DNA of 64,000 bases from WRIS01 sp964345475 (GCA_964345475.1 CAYFQW010000004.1:1-64000), one strand, 5' to 3'. Shown: positions 18,692 to 27,647, numbered from the stretch's first letter. Numbers and translations are program-made. The notes: generated from the sequence alone by a model not told the origin.

Positions 18692-19084
18692 ATGACAAAC
18701 ATCATGAAAAAAACTGCTGCTAGCATTACTGCGATGTTGCTGTTGGCAGCATTAGCTTTTGCCACCGTAGGATGCGGTGGAGGTTCAGGCGCTGAGGGCA
18801 AATATACTGCAGGAACCTATACAGGTTCTGGAAAAGGTATGGGCTCGATTGAAGTTACACTTACCGTCGACAGCGATTCCATCACGGCTGCTGAAGTAAA
18901 TGGCCCAGGTGAAACAAAGGGCATTGGCGGACTTGAAGCCATCGAAGACGGAACCTTTGTAAGCCAGATCATGGATGCCCAGAGTGCCGAGATTGACGGC
19001 GTATCCGGTGCTACCATTACGAGCGACGGAGTAAGGTCTGCTCTTGAGGATGCCTTGGCGCAAGCCACCGGTGAAGCTGCATAG
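18692..19084 (+). CDS. FMN-binding-domain lipoprotein, likely flavinylated
   Basis: 130-residue small lipoprotein. Residues 1-27 form a lipoprotein signal peptide with Cys28 as the lipid-attachment residue (ATVGC, a slightly loose lipobox). The rest is one FMN-binding domain (NqrC/RnfG type), ending in DGVSGATITSDGV. In this motif Thr108 of SGAT is the residue that ApbE-type transferases esterify with FMN. It would sit on the outer face of the cytoplasmic membrane as a one-electron or two-electron carrier. AAAGGA precedes the ATG. The adjacent apbE supports the functional link. A strong terminator follows. Its redox partner is not in this window. Confidence 0.88.
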   Translation: MTNIMKKTAASITAMLLLAALAFATVGCGGGSGAEGKYTAGTYTGSGKGMGSIEVTLTVDSDSITAAEVNGPGETKGIGGLEAIEDGTFVSQIMDAQSAEIDGVSGATITSDGVRSALEDALAQATGEAA

Positions 19085-19111
19085 TAAATCTTAAAAGATA
19101 TACGAGATTAG

Positions 19112-19147
19112 AATTCCCCCGGCAGACATCCGTCGGGGGAATTTTTA
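19112..19147 (+). terminator. Rho-independent terminator after the FMN lipoprotein
   Basis: AATTCCCCCG and CGGGGGAATT form a GC-rich stem around a short loop, followed at once by a T tract. This closes the lipoprotein transcript and separates it from the ilv leader. Confidence 0.9.
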
Positions 19148-19207
19148 TTATGTGTTTTCTATGCATGCCCCTAGTCTAAGGTACACTTGCCTCCAATTTC
19201 ATAACAC

Positions 19208-19466
19208 AAATGCGATGACGAGAAAAGTAGGGACGAATCCATTTTAAGAGAGTCGGCGGATGCTGCGAGCCGATAGTGGACGGCCTGAAAGCCAGCTCTG
19301 AGCAGTTTGGCATGAAACCCCGCCCGTTTAGTTCGAACGACCTTCGAAAGCAGGTGGGGGAAGTAAGCTAAACCGGTGACATCCGTTAATGGTCTTACAG
19401 GGGCGACTTGAGTCTTATCCTGTCTTTATCCAATGGTCCTGGTGCAGCTTGCGCTAGGATTTTTTT
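19208..19466 (+). promoter_or_regulatory. T-box-like leader with attenuator terminator before ilvD
   Basis: The 5' part looks like T-box stem I. It has a GATGA/CTGAG kink-turn pair (19214-19218 and near 19298), an AGTA S-turn at 19226-19229 facing GAA, and a distal arm AGAGAGTCGGCGGATGC then TGCGAGCCGA. A second long stem pairs CCCCGCC (19318-19324) with GGTGGGG (19353-19359). At the end, CCTGGTGC (19438-19445) and GCGCTAGG (19451-19458) form a terminator stem followed by seven T's, just before the ilvD ribosome site. The usual TGGNACCGCG box is not recognisable. The specifier position reads AGC or GCC depending on register, neither a branched-chain codon. So the class is probable but the ligand is unclear. 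Confidence 0.5.
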
Positions 19467-19492
19467 ATTGCAAGATAAGGAGCGTGGATGCT

Positions 19493-21163
19493 ATGACTCT
19501 CAAGAGCAGTAAAATCAAAGAAGGTGTGGTCCGGGCACCGCATCGTAGCTTGTTAAAGGCTGATGGCATTACGGACGAGGAGCTTAAAAAACCTTTCGTT
19601 GCGGTAATCAACTCTCGTACTGACATTATTCCAGGTCATCTTAATCTCGATAAAATTGCGGATGCGGTTAAAGCTGGTATTTATATGGCGGGTGGGGTTC
19701 CTTTTGAGATTTCGACTATCGGAGTATGCGATGGTATAGCGATGAACCATAAAGGGATGCATTACTCTCTTGTTTCACGGGAAATAATTGCTGACTCGGT
19801 TGAATGTGTGCTTCAAGCGCACAGTTTCGACGCTGTTGTATGTATCCCCAACTGCGACAAGGTGGTTCCCGGCATGTTGATGGGCGCCTTACGGGTCAAT
19901 TTACCGACAGTGTTTTGTTCAGGGGGACCCATGCTTGCGGGTAGACAAGCACCGGGCAGTGCGGAACAAACAGACCTCAATACTCTTTTTGACGGAGCCG
20001 CGAAAGTTGCCGTAGGGACTATGACAGAAGAAGAGCTCAAGTATCATGAAGACACAGCTTGCCCGACGTGTGGCAGCTGCTCGGGCATGTTTACCGCCAA
20101 TTCGATGAACTGCCTCTGCGAGGCCTTAGGGATAGCCCTTCCTGGAAACGGTACCATCCCTGCTGTGTACTCGGAACGTATCCGTCTGGCTAAGCACGCC
20201 GGCATGAAGGTTATGGATTTGCTTGCCGATAATATATGCATGCGCGATATTGTCAATTCTGCCTCTATCCATAATGCCATGGTATGCGATATGGCTTTTG
20301 GAGGATCGACAAATACTGTCTTGCATTTGACCGCTATTTCTCAGGAAGCGGCTTGTCCTATACATCTTGATGATTGGAAGGCGGTAAGCGAAAAGACGCC
20401 CCACTTGGTGAAAATCCAACCATCAGGGCCACGTCCGCTGAGCGATTTGGACGAGGTTGGGGGAGTCTCCAGCGTCATGCATGAACTCGATCAGCTTAAC
20501 TTGCTCGACAGAAGCGCCTTGAGCTGTGTTGGCAGCTTCAATTCATATATAGCACAAACAAAAGCTGCTGATGGCGATGTTTGCCGCCGACATACGAACC
20601 CTTTTTCAGCAGAAGGATCCTTGCGGATTTTACGAGGCAATATAGCGCCTGACGGAGCTGTTGTTAAGAAAAGCGCTGTCCATGAATCCATGATGAGGCA
20701 TAGGGGTCCTGCGCGCGTATTTGATAGCGAGGAAGAGGCCTGTGAGGCTATACATTCAGGAAGCATACACGAAAAAGATGTTGTTGTTATACGCTACGAA
20801 GGTCCGAGGGGCTCTCCGGGAATGCGCGAAATGCTTGCTCCCACGTCCTCTCTGTCTGGTCGAGGGCTCTCCACGTCAGTCGCCTTGATAACCGATGGTC
20901 GATTCTCTGGCGCAAGCAAGGGTCTTGCCATAGGACATATAAGTCCTGAAGCAGCGGCAGGCGGCCCTATTGCCCTGATAGAAGAAGGAGACATCATTCA
21001 GATTAGTATCGAGGAAGGCTTAATCGAAGTTCTCGTGGATAAGCATGTATGGGAGGCAAGAAAAAATACTTGGAGCCCGATTCTTCCAAACGTTGAATCA
21101 GGTGTGCTTGCCCGCTATGTCCAGATGGTTTCCTCGGCTGATAAAGGAGCTGTTCTAGTATGA
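19493..21163 (+). CDS. ilvD: Dihydroxy-acid dehydratase
   Basis: Dehydrates 2,3-dihydroxy-isovalerate and 2,3-dihydroxy-3-methylvalerate in valine and isoleucine synthesis, using an Fe-S cluster and Mg. The 556-residue protein has GVVRAPHRSLLKADG, the cysteines C121 (CIPNCDKVVPG) and C193 (CPTCGSCSGMF), RGPARVFDSEEEA, and a C-terminal TDGRFSGASKGLAIGHISPEAA. ATG 19493 has AAGGAG ten bases upstream. The in-frame ATG 19433 is rejected because it lies before the terminator stem. First gene of ilvD-ilvB-ilvN-ilvC. Confidence 0.95.
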   Translation: MTLKSSKIKEGVVRAPHRSLLKADGITDEELKKPFVAVINSRTDIIPGHLNLDKIADAVKAGIYMAGGVPFEISTIGVCDGIAMNHKGMHYSLVSREIIADSVECVLQAHSFDAVVCIPNCDKVVPGMLMGALRVNLPTVFCSGGPMLAGRQAPGSAEQTDLNTLFDGAAKVAVGTMTEEELKYHEDTACPTCGSCSGMFTANSMNCLCEALGIALPGNGTIPAVYSERIRLAKHAGMKVMDLLADNICMRDIVNSASIHNAMVCDMAFGGSTNTVLHLTAISQEAACPIHLDDWKAVSEKTPHLVKIQPSGPRPLSDLDEVGGVSSVMHELDQLNLLDRSALSCVGSFNSYIAQTKAADGDVCRRHTNPFSAEGSLRILRGNIAPDGAVVKKSAVHESMMRHRGPARVFDSEEEACEAIHSGSIHEKDVVVIRYEGPRGSPGMREMLAPTSSLSGRGLSTSVALITDGRFSGASKGLAIGHISPEAAAGGPIALIEEGDIIQISIEEGLIEVLVDKHVWEARKNTWSPILPNVESGVLARYVQMVSSADKGAVLV

Positions 21164-21195
21164 TAAAAAAGGTAAGAGAGAAGGAGGGTCGCGGT

Positions 21196-23010
21196 ATGGA
21201 GTCTAGGGGAGACGATGAAAAAAAGGATACGAAGCCAGAAGGATTAAGAACCATAACGGGCGCTCAGGCCGTTGTAGCATCCCTTGAAGCAGAAGGTGTG
21301 CGCAAAGTTTTCGGATATCCTGGCGGACAGGCTATCCGCCTGTACGATGCCCTCTATGATTCAAAAAGTATTTCTCATATCCTAGCCCGTCACGAACAGG
21401 CAGCGGTGCACGAGGCAGATGGCTATGCCCGTGCAAGTGGTGAGGTAGGGGTCGTCATGGTCACAAGCGGGCCGGGCGCAACTAATACAGTCACGGGTAT
21501 TGCCACTGCGTATATGGATTCCGTCCCTTTGCTTATTATGACTGGCCAGGTACCTCGTGCCGTCATAGGTACCGATGCGTTCCAGGAGTCAGATATCGTA
21601 GGCATTACGATGCCCGTTGTGAAGCATAGCTACCTTGTGCAGGACATCAAAGATATTCCAAGAATTTTTCGAGAAGCCTTTCACATAGCAAAAACAGGAC
21701 GTCCCGGTCCGGTTTTAATCGACATCCCCAGCGATGTAGCGGCAGAAAGCCTTGTCTTTGAATATCCGAAGAAAATCAATCTCCCTTCATATAGGCCGAC
21801 GTACAAAGGGAACGCCAGGCAGGTTAAACAGGCTGTAGCACGTATCGAGCAGGCGAACCGTCCTCTGATTTATGCGGGCGGCGGGGTTATCTCTTCGGGT
21901 GCAAGCGCCGAGCTCATTGCCTTTGCGGAGGCTCTGCAAATTCCCGTTGTAACGAGCCTTATGGGCAAGGATGCCTTTCCCAATTCACATCCCCTTAATT
22001 TCGGCGGAGTGGGTATGCATGGCTCAAAATATGCGAACATGCTCATTACGGAAAGCGACTTGATCATAGCGATAGGAGCTCGGTTCTCGGATAGGGTAAC
22101 GGGGAGGCTCAGCGGCTTTGCGCCTCATGCAGACTTGATTCATATCGATATAGATCCAGCTGAAATCGGTAAGATACGAGAAGCTCAGATACCTATCGTC
22201 GGCGATGCTCAGCGGGTCTTGACTTCAATTCTGGAAATTATTCAAAAACATGCTCCGAACATACAGACCCATGATTGGATTAAGCAGGCAAACGAATGGA
22301 AGAAGCGCTGGCCTATATACCATGCAGATATCGGCGAAGATCCGCACAGCATCGTGCCCGAACAGGCCCTTTCCATTCTTTCAGATATGCTTGATCCTGA
22401 AAAGAGTATTGTCGTAACCGAAGTTGGGCAACACCAAATGTGGGCAGCCCAAGTTATTAAACGGGAACGCGCGAGAAGCTTTCTTACCAGTGGAGGACTC
22501 GGCACGATGGGCTTTGGTTTTCCGGCTGCAATAGGGGCGGCTTTCGCCTGTCCCGACAAGACTGTCGTCTGCGTGGCGGGCGATGGTTCGTTCCAAATGA
22601 ATTCCCAAGAGTTGGCTACGGCAGCCATTAACAATATTCCCCTTAAAGTGCTCATAATGGACAACCGTTGCCTCGGGATGGTAAGGCAGTGGCAGAAGCT
22701 CTTTTATGACGAACGGTATTCGCAGACCCTGCTTTGTGTCGAAATACCTGATTTTGTCAAACTTGCCCAAGCCTACAGTTGGGAAGCGGAGCAGGTGACA
22801 GATCCAGCAGACCTCACAGATGCTTACAAGCGTATGCTTTCTTCTGAGAAGCCCTATCTGCTTGATGTGATACTGCCGCAAGACCAAAACGTTTATCCCA
22901 TGGTGTCTCCTGGCAGTTCAATAGATAACTCAATAGGGGAAATCGATGTGGAGGAAGGCACCCAGCGCTTTTTTGGATCAGAACAAGAACAAATTGGAGG
23001 TGCACGATGA
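21196..23010 (+). CDS. ilvB: Acetolactate synthase, large (catalytic) subunit
   Basis: Thiamine-diphosphate enzyme condensing two pyruvates, or pyruvate with 2-oxobutyrate. The N-terminal TPP domain begins at GAQAVVASLEAEGVRKVFGYPGG; Glu67 in HEQAAVHEADGYARASG is the catalytic glutamate. The central FAD-type domain and the C-terminal GDGSFQMNSQELATA, which binds TPP and Mg, follow. ATG 21196 is chosen because AAGGAGGG lies seven bases before it; an ATG at 21160 overlapping the ilvD stop would add 12 charged residues. It overlaps ilvN by four bases. Confidence 0.94.
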   Translation: MESRGDDEKKDTKPEGLRTITGAQAVVASLEAEGVRKVFGYPGGQAIRLYDALYDSKSISHILARHEQAAVHEADGYARASGEVGVVMVTSGPGATNTVTGIATAYMDSVPLLIMTGQVPRAVIGTDAFQESDIVGITMPVVKHSYLVQDIKDIPRIFREAFHIAKTGRPGPVLIDIPSDVAAESLVFEYPKKINLPSYRPTYKGNARQVKQAVARIEQANRPLIYAGGGVISSGASAELIAFAEALQIPVVTSLMGKDAFPNSHPLNFGGVGMHGSKYANMLITESDLIIAIGARFSDRVTGRLSGFAPHADLIHIDIDPAEIGKIREAQIPIVGDAQRVLTSILEIIQKHAPNIQTHDWIKQANEWKKRWPIYHADIGEDPHSIVPEQALSILSDMLDPEKSIVVTEVGQHQMWAAQVIKRERARSFLTSGGLGTMGFGFPAAIGAAFACPDKTVVCVAGDGSFQMNSQELATAAINNIPLKVLIMDNRCLGMVRQWQKLFYDERYSQTLLCVEIPDFVKLAQAYSWEAEQVTDPADLTDAYKRMLSSEKPYLLDVILPQDQNVYPMVSPGSSIDNSIGEIDVEEGTQRFFGSEQEQIGGAR

Positions 23011-23498
23011 CCAGGCATGTTCTTTCAATCTTAGTAGAGAATAAACCAGGAGTGCTCGGGCGCGTGACGGGACTTATTTCACGGAGAGGCTTCAATATCG
23101 AATCCCTTACGGTAGGCCCTACAGAAGATCCTACCATGTCTCGGATAACTATCGTCTTGTTTGCGGAGAAGGAGGTGTATGAGCAAATTACTAAACAGCT
23201 TCATAAATTGATTTCTGTCTACAAAATAAACGATCTTTCCGATGGGGTTGCGATAGAGCGTGAGCTTGTATTGTTCAAAGTGAAGGTGCAGCCAGAAAAA
23301 CGTAATGAAGTAATAGAGATTGCCAATATATTCCGAGCAAGGATCGTTGACGTAGGTGGTTGCTCGCTCACTATCGAGGCCACGGGGGATGAAATGAAAC
23401 TTAAGGGTATGGAAGACCTATTTCGTGCCTACGGCATTATAGAAATAATTCGTACAGGAAAAATTGCGATGTCACGCAGTAGTAAAGAATCATCTTAA
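23007..23498 (+). CDS. ilvN: Acetolactate synthase, small (regulatory) subunit
   Basis: 163-residue regulatory partner of IlvB, giving valine feedback inhibition. The N-terminal ACT domain reads VLSILVENKPGVLGRVTGLISRRG with NIESLTVGPTEDPTMSR after it; the C-terminal domain includes RAYGIIEIIRTGKIAMSR. Its ATG overlaps the ilvB stop (ATGA) with GGAGG before it, which suggests coupled translation for a fixed subunit ratio. This small subunit type is often called IlvH as well. Confidence 0.93.
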   Translation: MTRHVLSILVENKPGVLGRVTGLISRRGFNIESLTVGPTEDPTMSRITIVLFAEKEVYEQITKQLHKLISVYKINDLSDGVAIERELVLFKVKVQPEKRNEVIEIANIFRARIVDVGGCSLTIEATGDEMKLKGMEDLFRAYGIIEIIRTGKIAMSRSSKESS

Positions 23499-23513
23499 CT
23501 CGAGGGAGTACTC

Positions 23514-24503
23514 ATGACTGTAACAATCTATCACGAAAAAGACACTAATCAACATTTGATAAAAACCAAAAAAATCGCTGTTATCGGCTATGGCTCGCAA
23601 GGACATGCCCATGCACGTAACCTTCAGGATTCCGGTGCTGACGTACGGGTAGGGTTGCGTGAAGGATCTCATTCGTGGGCAGAGGCTGAAGCCGCAGGAC
23701 TTAAGGTCTTACCTGTTGCAGAGGCGGTTAAGGAAGCAAATCTTACCATGGTGCTTGTGCCTGACGAACAGCAGAGCTGCTTGTATACAGAGCATATCGA
23801 GCCTTATCTTGAGGAGGGCGACACCCTCGCGTTTGCCCATGGCTTCAACATCCACTACGAATATATTAAAGCCCCATCATATGTCGACGTTATTATGATT
23901 GCTCCTAAGGGTCCCGGACACATGGTGCGCCGAGAGTACCAAGACGGGTTTGGGGTCCCTTGTCTTGTTTGTGTCCACCAAGACTACACTGGCCACGCGC
24001 TTGAGTTGGCCTTGTCGTATGCATGGGGTATCGGCGGAGCACGTTCCGGCATCGTCGAAACTACCTTCAAAGACGAAACTGAGACCGATTTATTTGGTGA
24101 GCAGGCAGTATTGTGTGGTGGTGTGACCTCCCTTATCCAGGCCGGTTTTGAGACCTTGGTAGAAGCAGGGTATCCGCCCGAGATGGCATACTTCGAGTGT
24201 TTTCATGAGATGAAGCTTATTGTCGATCTTATGTTTGAAGGCGGTATGTCTGCTATGCGGTCCTCTATTTCAAATACGGCAGAATATGGCGACTACCACG
24301 CTGGCCCCTTAGTTATTACTGACGAGACACGTGAAGCGATGAAGGATATTTTGCTCAATATCCAAAATGGAAGCTTCGCACAGCAATATATGGATGACTG
24401 CAAACAAGGATCTCCCTGGTTAAAAGAACAGCGAAACCTGCACAACAAACATCAGGTTGAAGAAGTTGGAAAAGAAATCCGATCGATGTTTTCACGCTTA
24501 TAG
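23514..24503 (+). CDS. ilvC: Ketol-acid reductoisomerase (class I)
   Basis: Isomerises and reduces acetolactate or acetohydroxybutyrate. The 329-residue length marks the short class I form. The Rossmann loop is GYGSQGHAHARNL, and the next strand and loop GLREGSHSW has the residues expected for NADPH preference. The C-terminal knotted domain contains DETETDLFGEQAVLCGG, FECFHEMKLIVDL and SNTAEYGDY, which hold the metal-binding Asp and Glu residues. GAGGGAG lies upstream of the ATG. Confidence 0.95.
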   Translation: MTVTIYHEKDTNQHLIKTKKIAVIGYGSQGHAHARNLQDSGADVRVGLREGSHSWAEAEAAGLKVLPVAEAVKEANLTMVLVPDEQQSCLYTEHIEPYLEEGDTLAFAHGFNIHYEYIKAPSYVDVIMIAPKGPGHMVRREYQDGFGVPCLVCVHQDYTGHALELALSYAWGIGGARSGIVETTFKDETETDLFGEQAVLCGGVTSLIQAGFETLVEAGYPPEMAYFECFHEMKLIVDLMFEGGMSAMRSSISNTAEYGDYHAGPLVITDETREAMKDILLNIQNGSFAQQYMDDCKQGSPWLKEQRNLHNKHQVEEVGKEIRSMFSRL

Positions 24504-24719
24504 GACGGTGGGTTTCGAAACCATCTTATTGGCGGCCTGTACGTAGGCGAGCCCGCGTAAAGGTTCTGATTTGCCCATGTTCGAGACAGATACCGGTACA
24601 ACTCGGCACCTTTTTAGAGGTTTAGGAAAAAGGGGCAGGTTACAAGGGAGGAAAGTTCAGGTTTCGTGATGAAGGAGTGGCTGCTGCAAATAATATCCCT
24701 CTGCAGAGCCTTATAGTAT

Positions 24720-24764
24720 TATAATGCATTGCATGCTTTGAACCCAATTTGAGGTTGCATGCTT
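24720..24764 (+). promoter_or_regulatory. -10 box and paired direct repeats before serC
   Basis: TATAAT lies at 24720-24725 without a recognisable -35. It is followed by two copies of TTGCATGCTT (24729-24738 and 24755-24764), 26 bases apart start to start, each containing the palindrome GCATGC. The arrangement looks like an operator just downstream of a promoter. The regulator is unknown. Confidence 0.4.
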
Positions 24765-24790
24765 CGATAACGATACAGGGAGTGAAAGAT

Positions 24791-25873
24791 ATGAGCAGAG
24801 TGTATAATTTTTCTGCAGGACCAGCTGTTCTGCCTGAAGATGTACTGCGTGAGGCGGCGGATGAAATGATGGACTACCGAGGTTGTGGCATGTCTGTCAT
24901 GGAGATGAGCCATCGCTCGAAGCCCTTCGAAGAGATTATTGAAACGGCTGAAAGCGACTTGCGCACTCTCATAGGTATTCCTGATAACTATAAAGTACTG
25001 TTCCTCCAAGGTGGGGCGTCGCAGCAATTTGCCGCCATTCCCCTGAATTTAATGAAGCATAGAGTTGCCGATTATATCATTACAGGCTCATGGGCAAAAA
25101 AAGCTTGGAAAGAAGCGCAAATCTTTGGCGATGCGCGAGTGGTTGCCTCAAGTGAAGACAAGACCTTCACCTACATACCCGACTGCTCAGATTTGCCTCT
25201 CTCGGAAGAAGCCGACTATCTGTATATTTGCGAGAACAATACCATTTACGGGACGAAGTTTCATGAACTGCCAAACACTAAGGGGAAAGATCTCGTGAGC
25301 GATGTTTCTTCCTGCTTCCTCTCGGAGCCGGTAGATATTACTCAGTATGGAGTTATGTACGGTGGTGTGCAGAAAAATATCGGTCCTGCAGGCCTCGTTG
25401 TTTCCATCATACGCGAAGATCTCATTCGTGATGATGTCTTAGACGGAACGCCGACCATGCTCAAATGGAAAACACAGGCTGACGCACACTCCTTGTACAA
25501 TACACCGCCTGCATACGGTATCTATATTTGTGGAAAAGTGTTTCGATGGCTCCTTGACCAAGGGGGTCTGGAGGCTATGAAGCTCCGCAATGAAGAGAAG
25601 GCCGCTGTGTTGTATGATTATCTTGACGCGAGCAAGCTGTTTGAGGGCACCGTCCGCAAGGAAGACCGCTCTTTGATGAACGTACCGTTTGTAACCGGTT
25701 CAAAAGAGCTTGATGCTCAGTTTGTTGAAGAGGCTGCGAAGTTCGATCTCGTAAACCTCAAGGGTCATCGCAGCGTAGGCGGCATGCGTGCGAGCATCTA
25801 CAACGCGATGCCACGGGCAGGCGTTGAGCGACTTGTTGAGTTTATGGCTGACTTTGAGGCAAAGAACGTATAA
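24791..25873 (+). CDS. serC: Phosphoserine aminotransferase
   Basis: PLP enzyme that converts 3-phosphohydroxypyruvate and glutamate to phosphoserine. The 360-residue protein begins with RVYNFSAGPAVLPEDVL, carries FLQGGASQQFAAIPLNL, and has GGVQKNIGPAGL, in which Lys195 should form the internal aldimine. The C terminus NLKGHRSVGGMRASIYNAMP is typical. ATG 24791 with CAGGGAG upstream is preferred to a further upstream start. It is followed by serA, so the serine pathway is grouped with the ilv and leu genes. Confidence 0.95.
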   Translation: MSRVYNFSAGPAVLPEDVLREAADEMMDYRGCGMSVMEMSHRSKPFEEIIETAESDLRTLIGIPDNYKVLFLQGGASQQFAAIPLNLMKHRVADYIITGSWAKKAWKEAQIFGDARVVASSEDKTFTYIPDCSDLPLSEEADYLYICENNTIYGTKFHELPNTKGKDLVSDVSSCFLSEPVDITQYGVMYGGVQKNIGPAGLVVSIIREDLIRDDVLDGTPTMLKWKTQADAHSLYNTPPAYGIYICGKVFRWLLDQGGLEAMKLRNEEKAAVLYDYLDASKLFEGTVRKEDRSLMNVPFVTGSKELDAQFVEEAAKFDLVNLKGHRSVGGMRASIYNAMPRAGVERLVEFMADFEAKNV

Positions 25874-25969
25874 GCCCTCGCTTGTGTTGTATAGTATCGC
25901 TCATCATGCATGCAGCATATATGAGTATTTTAATAGAGACTTCCCAGGGAAGGAAAAGGAGTTTTCGTT

Positions 25970-27547
25970 ATGGCGAAAAAAGTGCTGGTAAGTGAAAAGC
26001 TTGTCGCAGAAGGCGTCCAGCTGCTAGAAAAGCGCGGCTTTGAAGTCGACATGTTGCTCAATAAGACACCCGAAGAACTCTTGGAGATTATTCCTGCTTA
26101 TGATGCTTTGATAGTGCGAAGCGCAACACAGGTAACCCGCGAGCTTATCGAGGCCGGTGTTAATCTTCGTGTGATCGGACGTGCCGGTGTTGGCGTTGAC
26201 AATGTCGATGTCGAAGCTGCTACCGAGCGTGGCATTATCGTCTGTAACGCCCCCTTCTCTAACATTGTTTCAGCAGCAGAGCAGACCATTTGCCTGATGC
26301 TTGCTTGTGCCCGTCATACGGTGCAGGCTTCAAACTCTATGCACGAAGGTAAGTGGGAGCGTTCTGAATTCGTTGGAGTTGAACTGTACGGGAAAACGCT
26401 GGCAATTTTTGGCCTTGGACGTATCGGTGGTTTAGTTGCTGATAGGGCGCGGGCCCTTGGCATGAAGTTAATCGGGTACGATCCCTACTGTTCGCCTGAG
26501 CGTGCAAAAGAAATGGGTGTAGAGCTGTATGACAATATAGACGAAATCTTGCCTTTGGCAGACTTTATTACGGTTCATCTTCCCAAAACTAAAGAAACGA
26601 TGGGCATGTTTGGCCCAAAGCAATATGCCGAAATGAAAACGGGAGTAATTCTTATCAACGTTGCTCGTGGCGGTATCTACGATATCGAAAGTCTTGCAGA
26701 CTTTATTGCTTCGGGAAAAGTGGCCGCTGCAGGTATCGATGTTTGGGAAAAAGAACCTTGCACAGACAGCCCCCTTCACGGGCTTGACAACGTGGTTCTC
26801 ACGCCCCATCTAGGGGCATCGACCAAAGAAGCGCAGGTACGTGCTGGCACGCAAATCGCAGAGTATGTATCATCTGGCCTTGAGGGCTCTATAGTTCCTA
26901 CTGCGCTTAACATGGCTCCTGTTCCTCCTGAAGTGATGGAAATGGTAGGCCCTTATGTGCCTGCATGCAAAATGATGGGAACCTTGCTTTCCCAGCTGAG
27001 CGATGATCTCCCCCAGTATCTAAAGCTGACCGCAGCGGGTACGCTCGCAGGTGTCGATCTTTCAATACTCAGCGCGGCAGCCTTGGGTGGTATTTTGGCA
27101 CAAAGAGATATGACAGCAGTAACCCCAGTCAACGCCGATGCTGTCGCTCGCGGAAGCGGTATCAGGGTCAAGACGGCATTTTCGACCGACGCCCAAGAAT
27201 ATACCTCGACGGTAAGTTTAAACGCCGATGGGGAAGAGATTGCCTGCACCTTATCAGGTGAGTCACGGACTCCCCGTATTGTATCTTTACTGGGCTACAG
27301 CATTGACGTTGTTCCCAGCCAACAATCCCTCATTTTTGAATACGAGGATAGGCCAGGTAGAATAGGTGCTATAGGCACGATCTTAGGTAATGCAGATATC
27401 AACATAAGCACTATGCAGGTCGGCTTGAAGGAGCATGAGAAGCACGCCCTCGTGTTCATCAATGTTGAGGGTGATGTCAGTGAGGATATTCTTGCTCAGA
27501 TGCGCGATGCCATTGATTTGAAAAATCTATGGCTAATCAAGCTGTGA
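25970..27547 (+). CDS. serA: D-3-phosphoglycerate dehydrogenase (long ACT form)
   Basis: First step of serine synthesis, NAD-dependent oxidation of 3-phosphoglycerate. The 525-residue length is that of the long type with an inserted (ASB) domain and a C-terminal ACT domain. Seen are GRAGVGVDNVDVEAATERGI, the NAD loop AIFGLGRIGGLVADRA, NVARGGIYDIE, and VVLTPHLGASTKEA with the catalytic His. The ACT domain near the end (FEYEDRPGRIGAIGTILG) predicts serine feedback control. AAAGGAG lies before the ATG. Confidence 0.95.
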   Translation: MAKKVLVSEKLVAEGVQLLEKRGFEVDMLLNKTPEELLEIIPAYDALIVRSATQVTRELIEAGVNLRVIGRAGVGVDNVDVEAATERGIIVCNAPFSNIVSAAEQTICLMLACARHTVQASNSMHEGKWERSEFVGVELYGKTLAIFGLGRIGGLVADRARALGMKLIGYDPYCSPERAKEMGVELYDNIDEILPLADFITVHLPKTKETMGMFGPKQYAEMKTGVILINVARGGIYDIESLADFIASGKVAAAGIDVWEKEPCTDSPLHGLDNVVLTPHLGASTKEAQVRAGTQIAEYVSSGLEGSIVPTALNMAPVPPEVMEMVGPYVPACKMMGTLLSQLSDDLPQYLKLTAAGTLAGVDLSILSAAALGGILAQRDMTAVTPVNADAVARGSGIRVKTAFSTDAQEYTSTVSLNADGEEIACTLSGESRTPRIVSLLGYSIDVVPSQQSLIFEYEDRPGRIGAIGTILGNADINISTMQVGLKEHEKHALVFINVEGDVSEDILAQMRDAIDLKNLWLIKL

Positions 27548-27608
27548 TCGCATCAGTGGTAAGGTGATTTCTCTGTAAGCCAATATCCACAAACGATGCG
27601 ATTGCAGC
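27541..27608 (+). repeat. 14-base inverted repeat spanning the serA stop
   Basis: GCTGTGATCGCATC (27541-27554) pairs with GATGCGATTGCAGC (27595-27608), all 14 positions paired if two G-U pairs are allowed, around a 40-base interior. The left arm contains the serA stop codon. It stands directly before the intrinsic terminator. Confidence 0.6.
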
Positions 27609-27614
27609 TTAAAC

Positions 27615-27647
27615 GATACCGGCGAACTTTGCCGGTATCTTCATTTT
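27615..27647 (+). terminator. Rho-independent terminator after serA
   Basis: GATACCGGC and GCCGGTATC form a perfect nine-base stem with a seven-base loop, followed by TTCATTTT. It separates serC-serA from leuA. Confidence 0.92.

Noticed and set aside
18610..18720. Short frame before and into the FMN lipoprotein gene
   Set aside because: No ribosome site, overlaps the well-supported lipoprotein start, and no recognisable product.
19433..19492. In-frame ATG 60 bases upstream of the chosen ilvD start
   Set aside because: It begins inside the terminator stem and has no ribosome site; AAGGAG at 19477-19482 serves ATG 19493, where the family sequence begins.
24511..24522. Palindrome GGTTTCGAAACC after ilvC as a terminator
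   Set aside because: The stem is only four base pairs once a loop is allowed and no T tract follows.
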